DNA of 64,000 bases from Liolophura sinensis. Taxonomy: Eukaryota; Mollusca; Polyplacophora; Chitonida; Chitonidae. Below are positions 54,561 to 64,000 of this stretch, one piece after another. How positions within the stretch are numbered: position 1 is the first letter of the stretch; the number at the start of each line of letters is the position of its first letter. The stretch is from NCBI RefSeq assembly GCF_032854445.1, contig NC_088299.1, forward strand, positions 3,635,001-3,699,000, written 5' to 3'. The notes under the pieces were generated by a model. That model was not told the origin of the DNA. It did no database searches and saw only the letters and a list, made by a program, of their open reading frames with translations. A program made the translations under genes and the position numbers.

Positions 54561-55655
54561 GTATAACTTGTTAGCTTTTTCCTATGAATATGAAAAATCA
54601 TTAGATGGAGTTTTTGAGCTAAACATGCAACGTCGTGTCAGTACATGAGAGCTTACAACAAGCGTCCGTCAAGTAAGGCCATCAATCATGTCGCCCATGT
54701 GACAATTAAGCGCTCGTCCCCAACAGACCAAGAACAATTTTGCCTTGATGGTGCGGCCTATATGTGAGCGAGGGCAAAGACTTAACAGGCCAATCACCTA
54801 CACAATCCGCTTAGGTCTGACCAACTAGTTGAAATTCATGGATATGACAACTTTCTTAAAAGCGTTATGGACGATGTAAACACGCTCTTCCATACATCTA
54901 GACCGTTCAAAATTTCCTCCATAGGATAGCAAGGTAACAATAAAAAGTCAGCTCCAAGGCATAACGTGAATCCCTTCCAGTGTTTTTTTTTGTACAAAAT
55001 GCGCTGTTAAAGAATGGATTAACGTTGGCGTATATGATAAGCTCTTACAACCCAACAGTAACAGTTTATAAATGGGCGTTGCCACAGACGCATAAAAAAA
55101 CAATTTCGACCAATAACTCAATGGAAATATGGCATGTCTGAAATCAACTTGGCCATACATTAATTACATTGTCTAATCTTCAACCGCCTCTGATGTGAGT
55201 TTTTTTTTACAGCATTAATTTAGTAATTGCACTTCGCACTATGCTTCATCTTCTTTGACAGAACGCGTGAGCGTTTCCCATGTCGTCAGGCTTAAAACTA
55301 TGTAATGATAACCTCTCAATAATATTGACTAGGCTACGAATCCACTAAACTTACTGCAACGCGATGACTGACTTTCACAAGTTCTACAGGCTTTGTACAC
55401 ACTAGTCTAACAAACTGCATCCCCATATAGACATGCCGTCGCTAAGGTGTGGCTGAGAGACTGTATACACGACACATTTCAAAACCTTAAAACGATGCCA
55501 AGTGAGCCCGACATGCGATTTATTCCTTGGTCACCTACTTTTTGATACCTTTACATGTACACGGTTTAATGCTTTCTATAGATGCATACCCTTTGAACAA
55601 GATATACAATGCATTTTCTACATTCATAAACAAACGCTTGCCCAACTGCGGCAAT
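54561..55655. other. AT-rich DNA, nothing recognised
   Basis: No gene, no clear repeat unit. Confidence 0.4.
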
Positions 55656-55760
55656 TTATTTTCTTGATTAATGTCTTGCACGCTCTCAAGAATATTTCAC
55701 TTACACGACGGCGGCTTGCATTATGGTGGAAGGAAACTGGGCAAACCCCGAAGCTGCAGT
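55656..55760 (-). mobile_element. SINE family-1 3' fragment
   Basis: TGATTAATGTCTTGCACGCT, CTCAAGAATATTTCACTTAC, CGACGGCGGCTTGCATTATGG, then truncation. Confidence 0.75.
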
Positions 55761-56266
55761 AACAAATCTTCAAAGCTGGTCATGTGGTTTAAGCATATAA
55801 CACAATATTATATAAAAGCTGGCCTTCTTTTCGTTACGGTACTGGATCGAATATACTCATTAGCAGTTCCATCAGTAGGTATTTTACCTTCTGACTGACA
55901 CAACTTAACGTACTATAGCATCGCGAAAAATGTACTTCCATGCTAAATAGGGTCGTCTATGGTTGAGCTAGAAAGCAGTCCAACCTGGCAAACTGTGTGA
56001 GACTAAATCTGGATAATGGGCATCGGGGGCTAGTGGTCTTTTCTTTGTGCAGCCATGGTCCTTCAATTAATTGAAACACCGGAAAATTGGATGTTAAAGC
56101 TGATGCCGAAAAAGTAAGGCTTACCTCTACGTCACGTCGCTAGGGTTGCCTAGAAATTTGTTGTTTCTTGAACTGGTGTGCTTGCCTTCCTGTGCTGTCT
56201 GCTGTCCTCAGCTGGCATTGCCACACTGATATACCTTAAAGCAGTTCAATCACCAAACGATGTTAA

Positions 56267-56638
56267 ATGGAAGCCCCAAAAGCATTTTTTAAAAATAATA
56301 TCCGTCAGATGAGGAATGCTTCACGGGCTGTCGCTGTGCATCGACATATCCTTGGTTTGTCCAGAGAAGCCAAGTTTCACCGTGTCCTTCGCAAAGACAG
56401 TACAACATACCACTACCGACGCGGCCGACCGAATAAACATAGCCTCGAGACGACCTAGTGGAGTTTTGTAAATTCTATCCGCCTCCTTCACTGGAGAGAC
56501 ATATCCTCTTGGACAATTCCTGATGTTCGAAGTCCGCTAAAGTCAACGGTGGCTACCTCGGGGGACACACAAACAGACTTTGAATCTTTAGCGGCCGTTG
56601 GAGTACTCTTCGACGAACCGATCGATTTCCAGTGTAAA
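56267..56638 (+). other. Two ORFs in one frame separated by a single TAG, unrecognised
   Basis: ATG at 56267 opens MEAPKAFFKNNIRQMRNASR and continues, basic in composition, to a TAG at 56456-56458. The same frame then stays open as WSFVNSIRLLHWRDISSWTI through GVLFDEPIDFQCK to TAA at about 56638. A consensus-like donor AGAG|GTGAGT follows at 56649. The minus strand is also open over much of 56488-56700. GC and CpG content are raised. It may be a decayed gene, a mis-joined pair of exons, or chance in GC-richer DNA. No domain recognised. Confidence 0.2.
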
Positions 56639-56699
56639 TAATACAGAGGTGAGTTTAGCCGATCGCCGCTGATTTGAAGGACGCGCGAGCACAGTTCCA

Positions 56700-57439
56700 C
56701 TGTAATTAGTCCCTAGCCGCTAACGGTTCCGTCTTTTATTGTCCTGGATCTCAGGTACGCCTTATCTTGAAGATACGGAAGAAACCCAGATGTGAGAGAA
56801 AGCCCTCACTGTCCCCATCCTCCCTGTTTCAGATCCAGGTCTATGCTGTGTCTTCTCCGACACGGACTATAAATGATAGTAGTTTAAATGATAGATACGA
56901 ATGACAAAGAAACATCAGCCGCCTATGGAGCACAAGACATAGAGAGGATTCCTTTTACATTTGAATTCTTCAGTGTCCTGGTTATTTGCTTTGCTAACCC
57001 AGAAAAGAAAATTGATTGCCCGACGACATGAAATCCTGTCGCCAATTTTTTTCTTTTCGTTTTTATTTCATTCCGATGCTCTTATGTTTCAGTCTTCCTC
57101 CAGATAAGAAGCATAGGAACGCAGAGAGGGAGAAAGAAACCCATAAAGTTTCCACTTCTACCACTTCTAGTCAAATCAAAATAAATGTTGCTACTGTTAA
57201 AGTGGAGATTGAGAAGCAAATTTTTGGCCCTTCTGTATAGAGTATCACGTCTTAAAAGGGATTAGTATGAATCGTATCCTTGTTTATGAGGTTGAATGCA
57301 TATATAGATTTTATGCATTATTCCGTTTACGAAATATGAATACATCCTCGTACATGTTTCATCCACTGAACTGAAATCCCACAAGACTTAAATCGATGAT
57401 TCCTTTTTCCAAGAAATCAAGTAAATATGGAAGATTTAT
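56700..57439. other. No recognised gene
   Basis: The 74-codon ORF at 57016-57240 (MPDDMKSCRQFFSFRFYFIP, ending with a lysine/threonine-rich stretch) has no motif I know. Confidence 0.35.
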
Positions 57440-57545
57440 ATATTTGATTGTTGTTCAAAAATTTTTCCAGAATGGCGGTGAAGTCTATCTGTGTAGGAAA
57501 CCAGAGTGCCCGGGGAAGCCATTGACCTTTGGCAAGTTACCCACT
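57440..57545 (-). mobile_element. SINE tail/body, CCGACCTTTGGCAAG variant
   Basis: TTGATTGTTGTTCAAAAATT, AATGGCGGTGAAGTC, AGTGCCCGGGGAAGCCATTG and ACCTTTGGCAAGTTACCCAC. Shares body with 43025 and 58580. Confidence 0.6.
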
Positions 57546-58579
57546 AACTTTCTATAATATATTGCTGAAATGCCTGTGGTCCTCACGAACGTTACGAACG
57601 ACCACACGAACGTAGACGACCGATTATTTGCACCCAAAACACTGAGAACGGGCTTATCTTCAAATTCCCATTGTATGGCTGAGTTTGATTCACCACCTCT
57701 TGTGTTCCATAATCTGTAATATGGTGTTGTGAAGGACGGTGCACAATAAAGTCAACCTGCAGTATGAACAATATCCGATTGCCTTATGTCACAGATAGTA
57801 TATGTAATCATTCACATATACGAGAATATGTTCTTAACATGAGTGCTATGCATTCAAATCTAAAAGTGGAAAAACATCATTTAAAAGGTTCATGAAGAAC
57901 ATAAATGGGTATTTACCTGTGTCAAACATTCTTGATTAATCGAAAACATATATGTCTCTATCTTGACGAACATACCATCTGGGGGGTATAAGAAATTTTG
58001 GCGTCGAAAAAACTCATTATTTTAGTTGAATAAAAGCTCAGCATCTGCTAAAATACAACAACAGCAACCCTGGCCTGTGCATGTGGAACAGAAATAAATG
58101 CAGATAGAAGCTACTCTATTCCAACAAAAATGAGAAACATTCGTATTGCTTTTGTTACATTGTGCATCAGCAGCTATTACGGGCGAATACATGGGTGATA
58201 GGTTTATAGCTTACAGATGCAAAAAAATTTTTTTTTTGCGATTGATGGTTCAAGTTTTTGTATGGGTTAAACAGCATTAGTATGCAGTTATTGCATCGAT
58301 ACCTATTTCCAACGGCCAACAATGAAACGTACTGAAATAAATACATGTATATTGTTCGCCTGAATTAGTGTTTAGCATTGTAATCAGGAATACTTCATTA
58401 ATATGGCAACTGTCAATAAACCAGATATAAAGTATTCATAATTTAAAGAACCTGATATAGGACCTAATAGAACTAGGTATCTCTATTATTTGAATGTTAT
58501 CTAGGCTGGTTTGATTACAGCAAAAGTCACATGTACTGCTATCATTTTTCCGGATTCCTCTATGGAATGATTTTTCTAC
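57546..58579. other. AT-rich DNA, nothing recognised
   Basis: No gene or clear repeat. Confidence 0.4.
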
Positions 58580-58680
58580 TGTTGGTCAGCACGATACTAA
58601 AGAATTTTTCACTTACAGTATGGCCCGAAAAAAGACAAGACCTACAATGCCCGGAGCAAATCAGCGACCTTTAGAGAGAA
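58580..58680 (-). mobile_element. SINE tail/body, CCGACCTTTGGCAAG variant
   Basis: AGCACGATACTAAAGAATTT, TTCACTTACAGTATGGCC, ATGCCCGGAGCAAATCAGCG and ACCTTTAGAG. Confidence 0.5.
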
Positions 58681-59939
58681 CAATAAATACAGAACAATGT
58701 ACAAAATTCCCTTTCCGAGAATGAAACAGAAGACTCGCAGCTGAAAGGCTAGGCCTTTTACTTCTCGGCCCTAGTTTTCCGTCTTTGTACTGATTGAATG
58801 TATAGCCCTTCAGTTGTGAGAGTCAAGTATGACTTCATCTGAAAAAATCACGACGGTATTTTCTTTCCTGTAAAGTAACAAAATCGCATGCTGTGTACCA
58901 AATGATAGTCTATTATAGTTTATTTCCTTTAGAGAGTCGCCTATATTGATCTTCCCGTAAAATCAGTCATACTCGCTACCAATATTGCCTTTAGTCAGTG
59001 ACATCTAACAACACAAGTTTTACACATTGATATGTTGGAAATCCATAATCTTGCAACGGAAATCAAATTAGAACAGTTTTTGCCAAACTACATAATTTCA
59101 TTTTCGACGTTTCAAGAATTCATTGCCTCGGGTGACGTAATAATTACTCAAAAGTGGCAAGATGGGGAATGGGCGTGAAGAGTAATTTGTTTTACAATAG
59201 ATGCACCAACATGCAGTTAGAACAAACTCCATGCAGTAACACGGCCTTCACCACACTCTCGGTAATCAGACTACATTGTTTTTTATAATAAACTTTCATA
59301 ATATCCAGCTTTAAAACCATACTGCCGCGAGATCATATACTACAGTAGACAAAACTAAATTCATTTATTACGGGTTTATTGTACTAAAACGTTTAAACAA
59401 TTTCAAATACGGCAGCGTTAGAAACAGGGTTTACGGTAAAATCGATAGCAATTGAGGTAACTGGTGTCGCCCTCCGTCAAAACATGTTGAAGTTCTCGCA
59501 ATATCCAGCATGCCACTGGTTTTTGAATAATCATGACGTCATTCGAGGCAATGGGTGCTTATCGTTAACACCGAGCCCATGAACTTTAACATTATGAAAA
59601 AACATTAGAAACAAGTGTTCTAACTTCATTTTTCTTGTAATAATGTGAACTTCAAACATATCAATGCGTAGAGCGTATGTTGTTACGTATCACTGACCAA
59701 AGGGCAATTTTGGTAGCTAGTATGACTGATTTTACAGACAGCTGATAATAGGCGACTCTACAAAAGAAATACACTATAGCCAACATCCTGTGCGAAATAC
59801 TTACGAAGTGTTCGAGCTCAACTCTGGGCAGTTCACAACAGTTGGAATCGTGTCCAAAGATTTACGATAAACTTTTATCCTCAGGAATCCTTATAATGGA
59901 CAATTTCTGTTACGATTCTATAATACATGCTTACAAACC
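58681..59939. other. No confirmed gene
   Basis: AT-rich. On the minus strand TTC|GTAAGT near 59804 follows a 29-codon open stretch ending NCPELSSNTS, an isolated weak exon candidate. Confidence 0.3.
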
Positions 59940-60229
59940 TGTCACTTCGGGTCGCAGATTTATCGCAAGGCGGATATTGCTCGACCAAAGGGATTACAGG
60001 GGCTACACTGAGACTTCGTCCGGGAAGCTACAGACAATTAATAGCGAGGAAAGATCCAAGACCGCCTGAGAAAGCTGACCACGCCACAAACCCGTGCGTC
60101 AGCCACCAAATCACATCTGATCGCGGCTGACGGCAGTCAGCAGGGAGTGGACGGAAGAGGTTAACAAGGCGGCTTAGAGCGCGTTCGTTCCGGAAACCAT
60201 TTACTGCGCCGTGGGCTGAGTGAGATACC
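59940..60229 (+). promoter_or_regulatory. CpG-dense block upstream of the ORF at 60230
   Basis: I count about 27 CpGs in 290 bp (for example GCGCGTTCGTTCCGG), against an AT-rich background. Short ORFs on both strands here look incidental. Consistent with a promoter/5' UTR, but no core promoter element is recognisable. Confidence 0.3.
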
Positions 60230-60556
60230 ATGCAAGAGTCTATACAGTTGTCGCCCGAATCTTTTGAAGCCTACTCCAAAACTGCGGAGTATTACGATCA
60301 AGGGATCTTTTCAAAGGCACGAAGAACCGCAATTAAAACCTGTGTCAATACACGACACTATAGGGGACTATTATCTCCAGCACGATCGAGGCAGAAGGAC
60401 CGGTCACGTGGTCTCAAAATAAAACCTATACCGCTATTAATACCTCATCGTTCTAAACAAGCTTGTGCTTTATTGCCAAAATGTGGACTGCTGCCGTCGT
60501 GGTATTATCCGTCTTACAAACATTCCTTTTCATTATCTTATATAAAGCAGCTGTAA
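60230..60556 (+). CDS. ORF of 108 codons, possible first coding exon, unrecognised
   Basis: ATACC-ATG-C gives an acceptable start context (A at -3). It opens MQESIQLSPESFEAYSKTAE and YYDQ, then becomes basic (SRQKDRSRGLKIKP) and ends SLSYIKQL. The spacing SP..F....K..EY in the first 25 residues faintly recalls the N-terminus of type I diacylglycerol kinases, but this rests on six residues from memory. I see no donor directly after that segment. The later half resembles intron or UTR translation. Call: possible gene start because of the upstream CpG block; function unknown. Confidence 0.25.
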   Translation: MQESIQLSPESFEAYSKTAEYYDQGIFSKARRTAIKTCVNTRHYRGLLSPARSRQKDRSRGLKIKPIPLLIPHRSKQACALLPKCGLLPSWYYPSYKHSFSLSYIKQL

Positions 60557-61021
60557 AAGTGCTTGCTCTTGCTATAAAGTTTCGTTAACAAACTTAGTTA
60601 AGCCATCACTATGCACTGAGTGATTAGGATGAGTGTTTTTATTCTTTTCTTTTTTTTTTTTTTTTGCTGTTGTTAGCAAAATAAATGGTATAATAGAATA
60701 AACAGAATGTAGCCAAATTGAACTAAAAATGGCGGAAGTAGCTGGTTTGCAGGTGAATTTGAGTATTAAAGCCCGGAGACCTGCTGTGTTACTTTATCCT
60801 AGGTTTGTACCAGACACAAGGCTCTTTGCGCGACGACAAGGTAATTTAGGCAATTCAACTGGTTTAGACAATAGGCTGTGTGTGAAGCTGTGGCCTCGCT
60901 CGCCACAACAGCAAGACCTGATGCTCACTCTTAGACGAGGGGCTTCAACTGTTTTCTGGGGCATTAATTTAGGATTAAGTACCTGTTTTAATAAGGTTAC
61001 GCAATGTTACATAAATGCTTT
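60557..61021. other. No confirmed gene; T run
   Basis: A T run lies at about 60648-60665. The 98-codon ORF at 60729-61025 (MAEVAGLQVNLSIKARRPAV) begins with a possible donor after GLQ (CAG|GTGAAT) and otherwise shows nothing recognisable. Confidence 0.25.
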
Positions 61022-61090
61022 ATAACATATGCTCGTCAGGATATGGCTGAAATATTGCCGATGTGGCATTAAAACATAATCAATCATTAG
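61022..61090 (+). mobile_element. SINE 3' end, GATATGGCTGAAATATTGCC type
   Basis: GATATGGCTGAAATATTGCC, GATGTGGCATTAAAACATAA and a TCAATCATTAGTTCATTC-like end. From memory this type of tail is frequent in gastropod SINEs. The same type lies reversed at 63895-63960. Confidence 0.55.
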
Positions 61091-61857
61091 TTCATTCATT
61101 TCTACGCCCAGAATCCCCCCCCCCCCCACCTACCGACTTATAACCGAAATAATCTTGATTTCAGTGTAAATATCAATCAAATAAATTAATAAAAATACGA
61201 AATGCATAATTAAAAACAGCATAACACCATGTCTCAGTTATACTTATCACACGTAATTTCCAGAGCTGTGTGCATGCTTCGGTTGCGGTAGTTCATGGAA
61301 AAGCGAAAAAGTTTACGGTTAAGCAATACCTATTAGAGTAGGACTGTGATAGCAATTGCTGCATTTCTGTACCTAATTAACATGAGACATAAAATCTAAC
61401 TGGCAATAGGCCGTATTTAACTAGTTACGTGTACATCTGGCACGCTCTCCTCGCTGATCTGGCTCTACGTTCTATGTTGTAGTCTTTTATACTGTAACCC
61501 TGGGTAAACCAAGATTCTCCTGATGGGCTACCGATAAACAGAAAGGCGTTAGATGTTGTATATCTGCTTGGCCCCTGTATAACCTGATTTCTTACCGGTA
61601 CGATAGCAGTGTTTCGTGTGTTGGAATCTCTTTGAGGAAAGGCTGTTCCTATCCCGATACTTTTACAACGCTGCGTTACTCAACATTCACTGTATACCAG
61701 CTCCGAGTAGACAACAGTTTGCCTTGCCCCTTTAAGTGTAATTAGCGCTGAAGGAGGGGATATCGGAAAGGTCTGCTGTACAGCAAAGGTCTTAGCTGTT
61801 TATGGCATTGTTACCGGGAATGTTGACAGGGTGGACAAATAAAGATTAAGATCAAAA
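61091..61857. other. No recognised feature
   Basis: A C run at about 61108-61118, otherwise unique-looking DNA. Confidence 0.4.
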
Positions 61858-62042
61858 ATGTAAAATGCGAGCCGTGAAAAGTGAAATGTTGCTACAAGAA
61901 ACCATTCCAAGAATGTCCCAAGGAAACAATCCCATGGACGAATATTGCTAAACAGAAAGGTAAAAAGCGAGCCGTGAAAAGTTCGAAATGTTGATAATAG
62001 AAAGCATTCCAAGATTTTCCCAGGGAAAGAATCCCAGGGAAA
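61858..62042 (+). repeat. 100-bp tandem duplication, two diverged copies
   Basis: GCGAGCCGTGAAAAG occurs at 61867 and 61967. Both are followed by GAAATGTTG.TA..AGAAA, CATTCCAAGA and CCCA(A/G)GGAAA(C/G)AATCCCA. Confidence 0.85.
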
Positions 62043-63427
62043 ATAAATAAAGATGTACATAAACTAGAGTGAAATGATCAGAGAGAAATTGTCCACATAC
62101 AGACGACGTTTGGATTTGGTATGTAAACTCACAAGTATCGAATCTGTGAAATCGATGTACACATATGCGAATGGGCAACGCTAAAATTCACTAAAATAAC
62201 ACAATGCGAAACTTAATGAAAAGAGAATTAGCATTGGATTGAACCTTATTTTAAAGAGGATGAGGAATCTGAAACGACTGGTGAATATGAATGGTCATTG
62301 TAAGTTTACAACCAGATAAATTTAAACCGTTCTGATTTTAAGTGTTAAGGCCCATATCATTCACTTCACAGGCATAAAATCACGTATGTTTTGTAAAATA
62401 ACTATAATCACACTGACTAATCAAATGAAAGAAAAACTACGTAAGTAAATTGACCGCGTAGAAATGCAATTTTCGACTTTGTGATTGTAGAAGAAAGCAT
62501 TCTTAATGGACAGCATTCAGTAAGATAAATCCTAAACAGGTATGTGCAAAGGTGTGGATTGGCAATAGGTTTACTTCGAAAACAATCGCTGTACGTGCAT
62601 AGAAAATAGAGTTCACAACATGGTCGAGGTAGTAGAAAGAAACTGACTCACACTGTTTCAGGTTAAATCCGGTATTGTTCCATTGCATGTGATGACGCTC
62701 CACGGTTCCTCCCAAGGATGCATTCGGGTTGGTCAGCTCAGTTATTCCTATATAACGTTAGTCGATCCGTGTTTTTAAACTACAGCTCACACATAACCTT
62801 GAGAAAACAGCGACAATGAAGCTTGGATGATACAAACTGGTTATCAATTCCTATCCGAAACCGCCCAGTAGTTGTAACCCACGACCCATTAACCAGGAGA
62901 AACAACGGACATTTGATTAACCAGTAAAACCACTCATACTTTTCACGTGCAGTTGATTAACTAACCGGAATAGTGGGTTATTGCAGAAGTGACTTCGATC
63001 TGCACAGCCTGGCGTTCGGGACAAACTGAAGACCAGGGCTCATGATCCGCAGGGTATACCGGCGATAGCAAAATGCAGTTTGATGTATTGGCGCAATAGG
63101 TGATGTCAAGCGAGGCTTCGCCAAATCGTCCTGACACCAATAGAAGCAAGGATGCCTTCATTGGCTCGATTTTAGATTCAGAGCCAAGCAAAGGCTTGCT
63201 CTCTGCATGTCACAGTATGAAACCAAAGAGCTGATCACGTATAGGCGTTTAGTATTAATGCCTTAAACATAGCTGGAATTACGAAAGATTGCCCACTGCG
63301 GCGCCTCAAATTGTTAATGATGAGAAGATTCTCTGTATGTATGATAGATCTCTCTCAACCTAATTTCCTACCAACTACAGTTAATGGACCCAAATTACGC
63401 AAACGTGAACACAAAAGCTAAACCTCT
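62043..63427. other. No recognised gene
   Basis: ORFs up to 76 codons only. No motif, splice pair or repeat stood out. Confidence 0.4.
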
Positions 63428-63573
63428 CCGGTCGTTCGTGTGAAGGTCCGCAGCATCCCGTGGATGGTCGTGGATTTCCTCAAGGCTCCTCCCACCATAA
63501 TGCTGGCCGCTGTCGTGTAAGTGATATATTCATGGGCACGGCGTAAAACACCGGTCAAATAAATAAATAAACT
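63428..63573 (+). mobile_element. 5'-truncated SINE family 1
   Basis: GTGGATGGTCGTGGATTTCC, CTCCCACCATAATGCTGGCC, GTCGTGTAAGTGATATATTC and end GGTCAAATAAATAAATAAAC. Confidence 0.8.
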
Positions 63574-63894
63574 ACAGCATAAATATACAGCAGCTTCTGT
63601 AAATATAACCGCTGTTAATTCTGTAAATGGAATAAGAACATACAACAGCCTGTGTACAAATAAAACAGTGCAATTGTAACAGCCTACATAGAGCAATGCA
63701 ACGCAAAACCCTGTATAGAAATGTAACTGACATTAGGCCATGCAACGGTCCTTGCAAAATGTAACTACTGTAGCAGTCTATATATTCATGCGGCAATCTA
63801 GATATCCAAAGACTAGCTTCGTCATGCTGTACATATATACCAGATATCACCATAGAAGATCCCTTCTAACCGAGAAGCAAAATGTGTATAGCTT

Positions 63895-63960
63895 ACTTGT
63901 GAATGAATGAATGATTATGGCTTAACACCACATCGGTAGGCGATGTCAAAGTGAGCGTAT
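63895..63960 (-). mobile_element. SINE 3' end, GATGTGGCGTTAA type, reversed
   Basis: GAATGAATGAATGATTATGG, then CTTAACACCACATCGGTAGG, the reverse complement of the tail type at 61022. Confidence 0.55.
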
Positions 63961-64000
63961 TTGTTAAACAAGGGTGTACAGAAAAGGCAAACGGTGAAAA

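Overview
This is an animal nuclear genomic window, not microbial. Coding density is very low, there is abundant AT-rich non-coding DNA, and probable genes are split into short exons with GT-AG junctions. Many tRNA-derived SINEs, LINE debris, fold-back elements and minisatellites fill the rest. The dominant SINE (a Pol III head reading TGGCTCAGTTGGTTAGC, a body ending in a GTATAAGTGAAATATTCTTG-type tail, and an AAAT/AATAAAT end) is a kind I associate from memory with molluscs and other lophotrochozoans. I infer a marine lophotrochozoan, most likely a mollusc, and cannot name the species.

Layout. (1) 1-9.4 kb: a chain of candidate exons on the minus strand that fits a type I membrane protein. 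It has a signal-peptide exon (9100-9195) next to a CpG-dense block, two cysteine-containing ectodomain exons (8305-8450, 3476-3543), a transmembrane exon (1284-1571) and a cytoplasmic exon (86-197) that runs off the left edge. At least one exon is missing between 3476 and 1571. (2) 9.5-22 kb: mostly repeats, namely minisatellites (two of them split by SINEs), a long inverted repeat and several SINEs. (3) 22.3-24.0 kb: the one unambiguous gene, an intact class A (rhodopsin family) GPCR of 425 residues in one coding exon on the minus strand, with a plausible 5'-UTR intron and TATA box. (4) 24-37 kb: mostly featureless AT-rich DNA with SINEs and minisatellites. (5) 37.5-37.85 kb: a phase-compatible pair of exons of an unrecognised gene on the minus strand. 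(6) 38-54.6 kb: a precise 35-bp ten-unit array, a 650-bp fold-back element, a 113-codon ORF beginning MGNK, more SINEs, and a strange ~1 kb degenerate array rich in GTTGAG/CTCAAC words. (7) 55-64 kb: sparse. A CpG-dense block precedes a 108-codon ORF at 60230, and several SINE fragments follow.

No operon, CRISPR, phage or defence system is present, and I found no new multi-gene system. The most interesting structural observation is modular. Three SINE families with different tRNA heads carry recognisably the same ~40-bp 3' tail, and two of them also share a post-head module. This suggests repeated recombination around one retrotransposition signal. SINEs also sit inside minisatellite units at least twice, probably three times, with coordinates that let the insertion and target duplication be reconstructed exactly in one case. 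All exon calls other than the GPCR rest on splice signals, open frame and phase only, and need transcript support.
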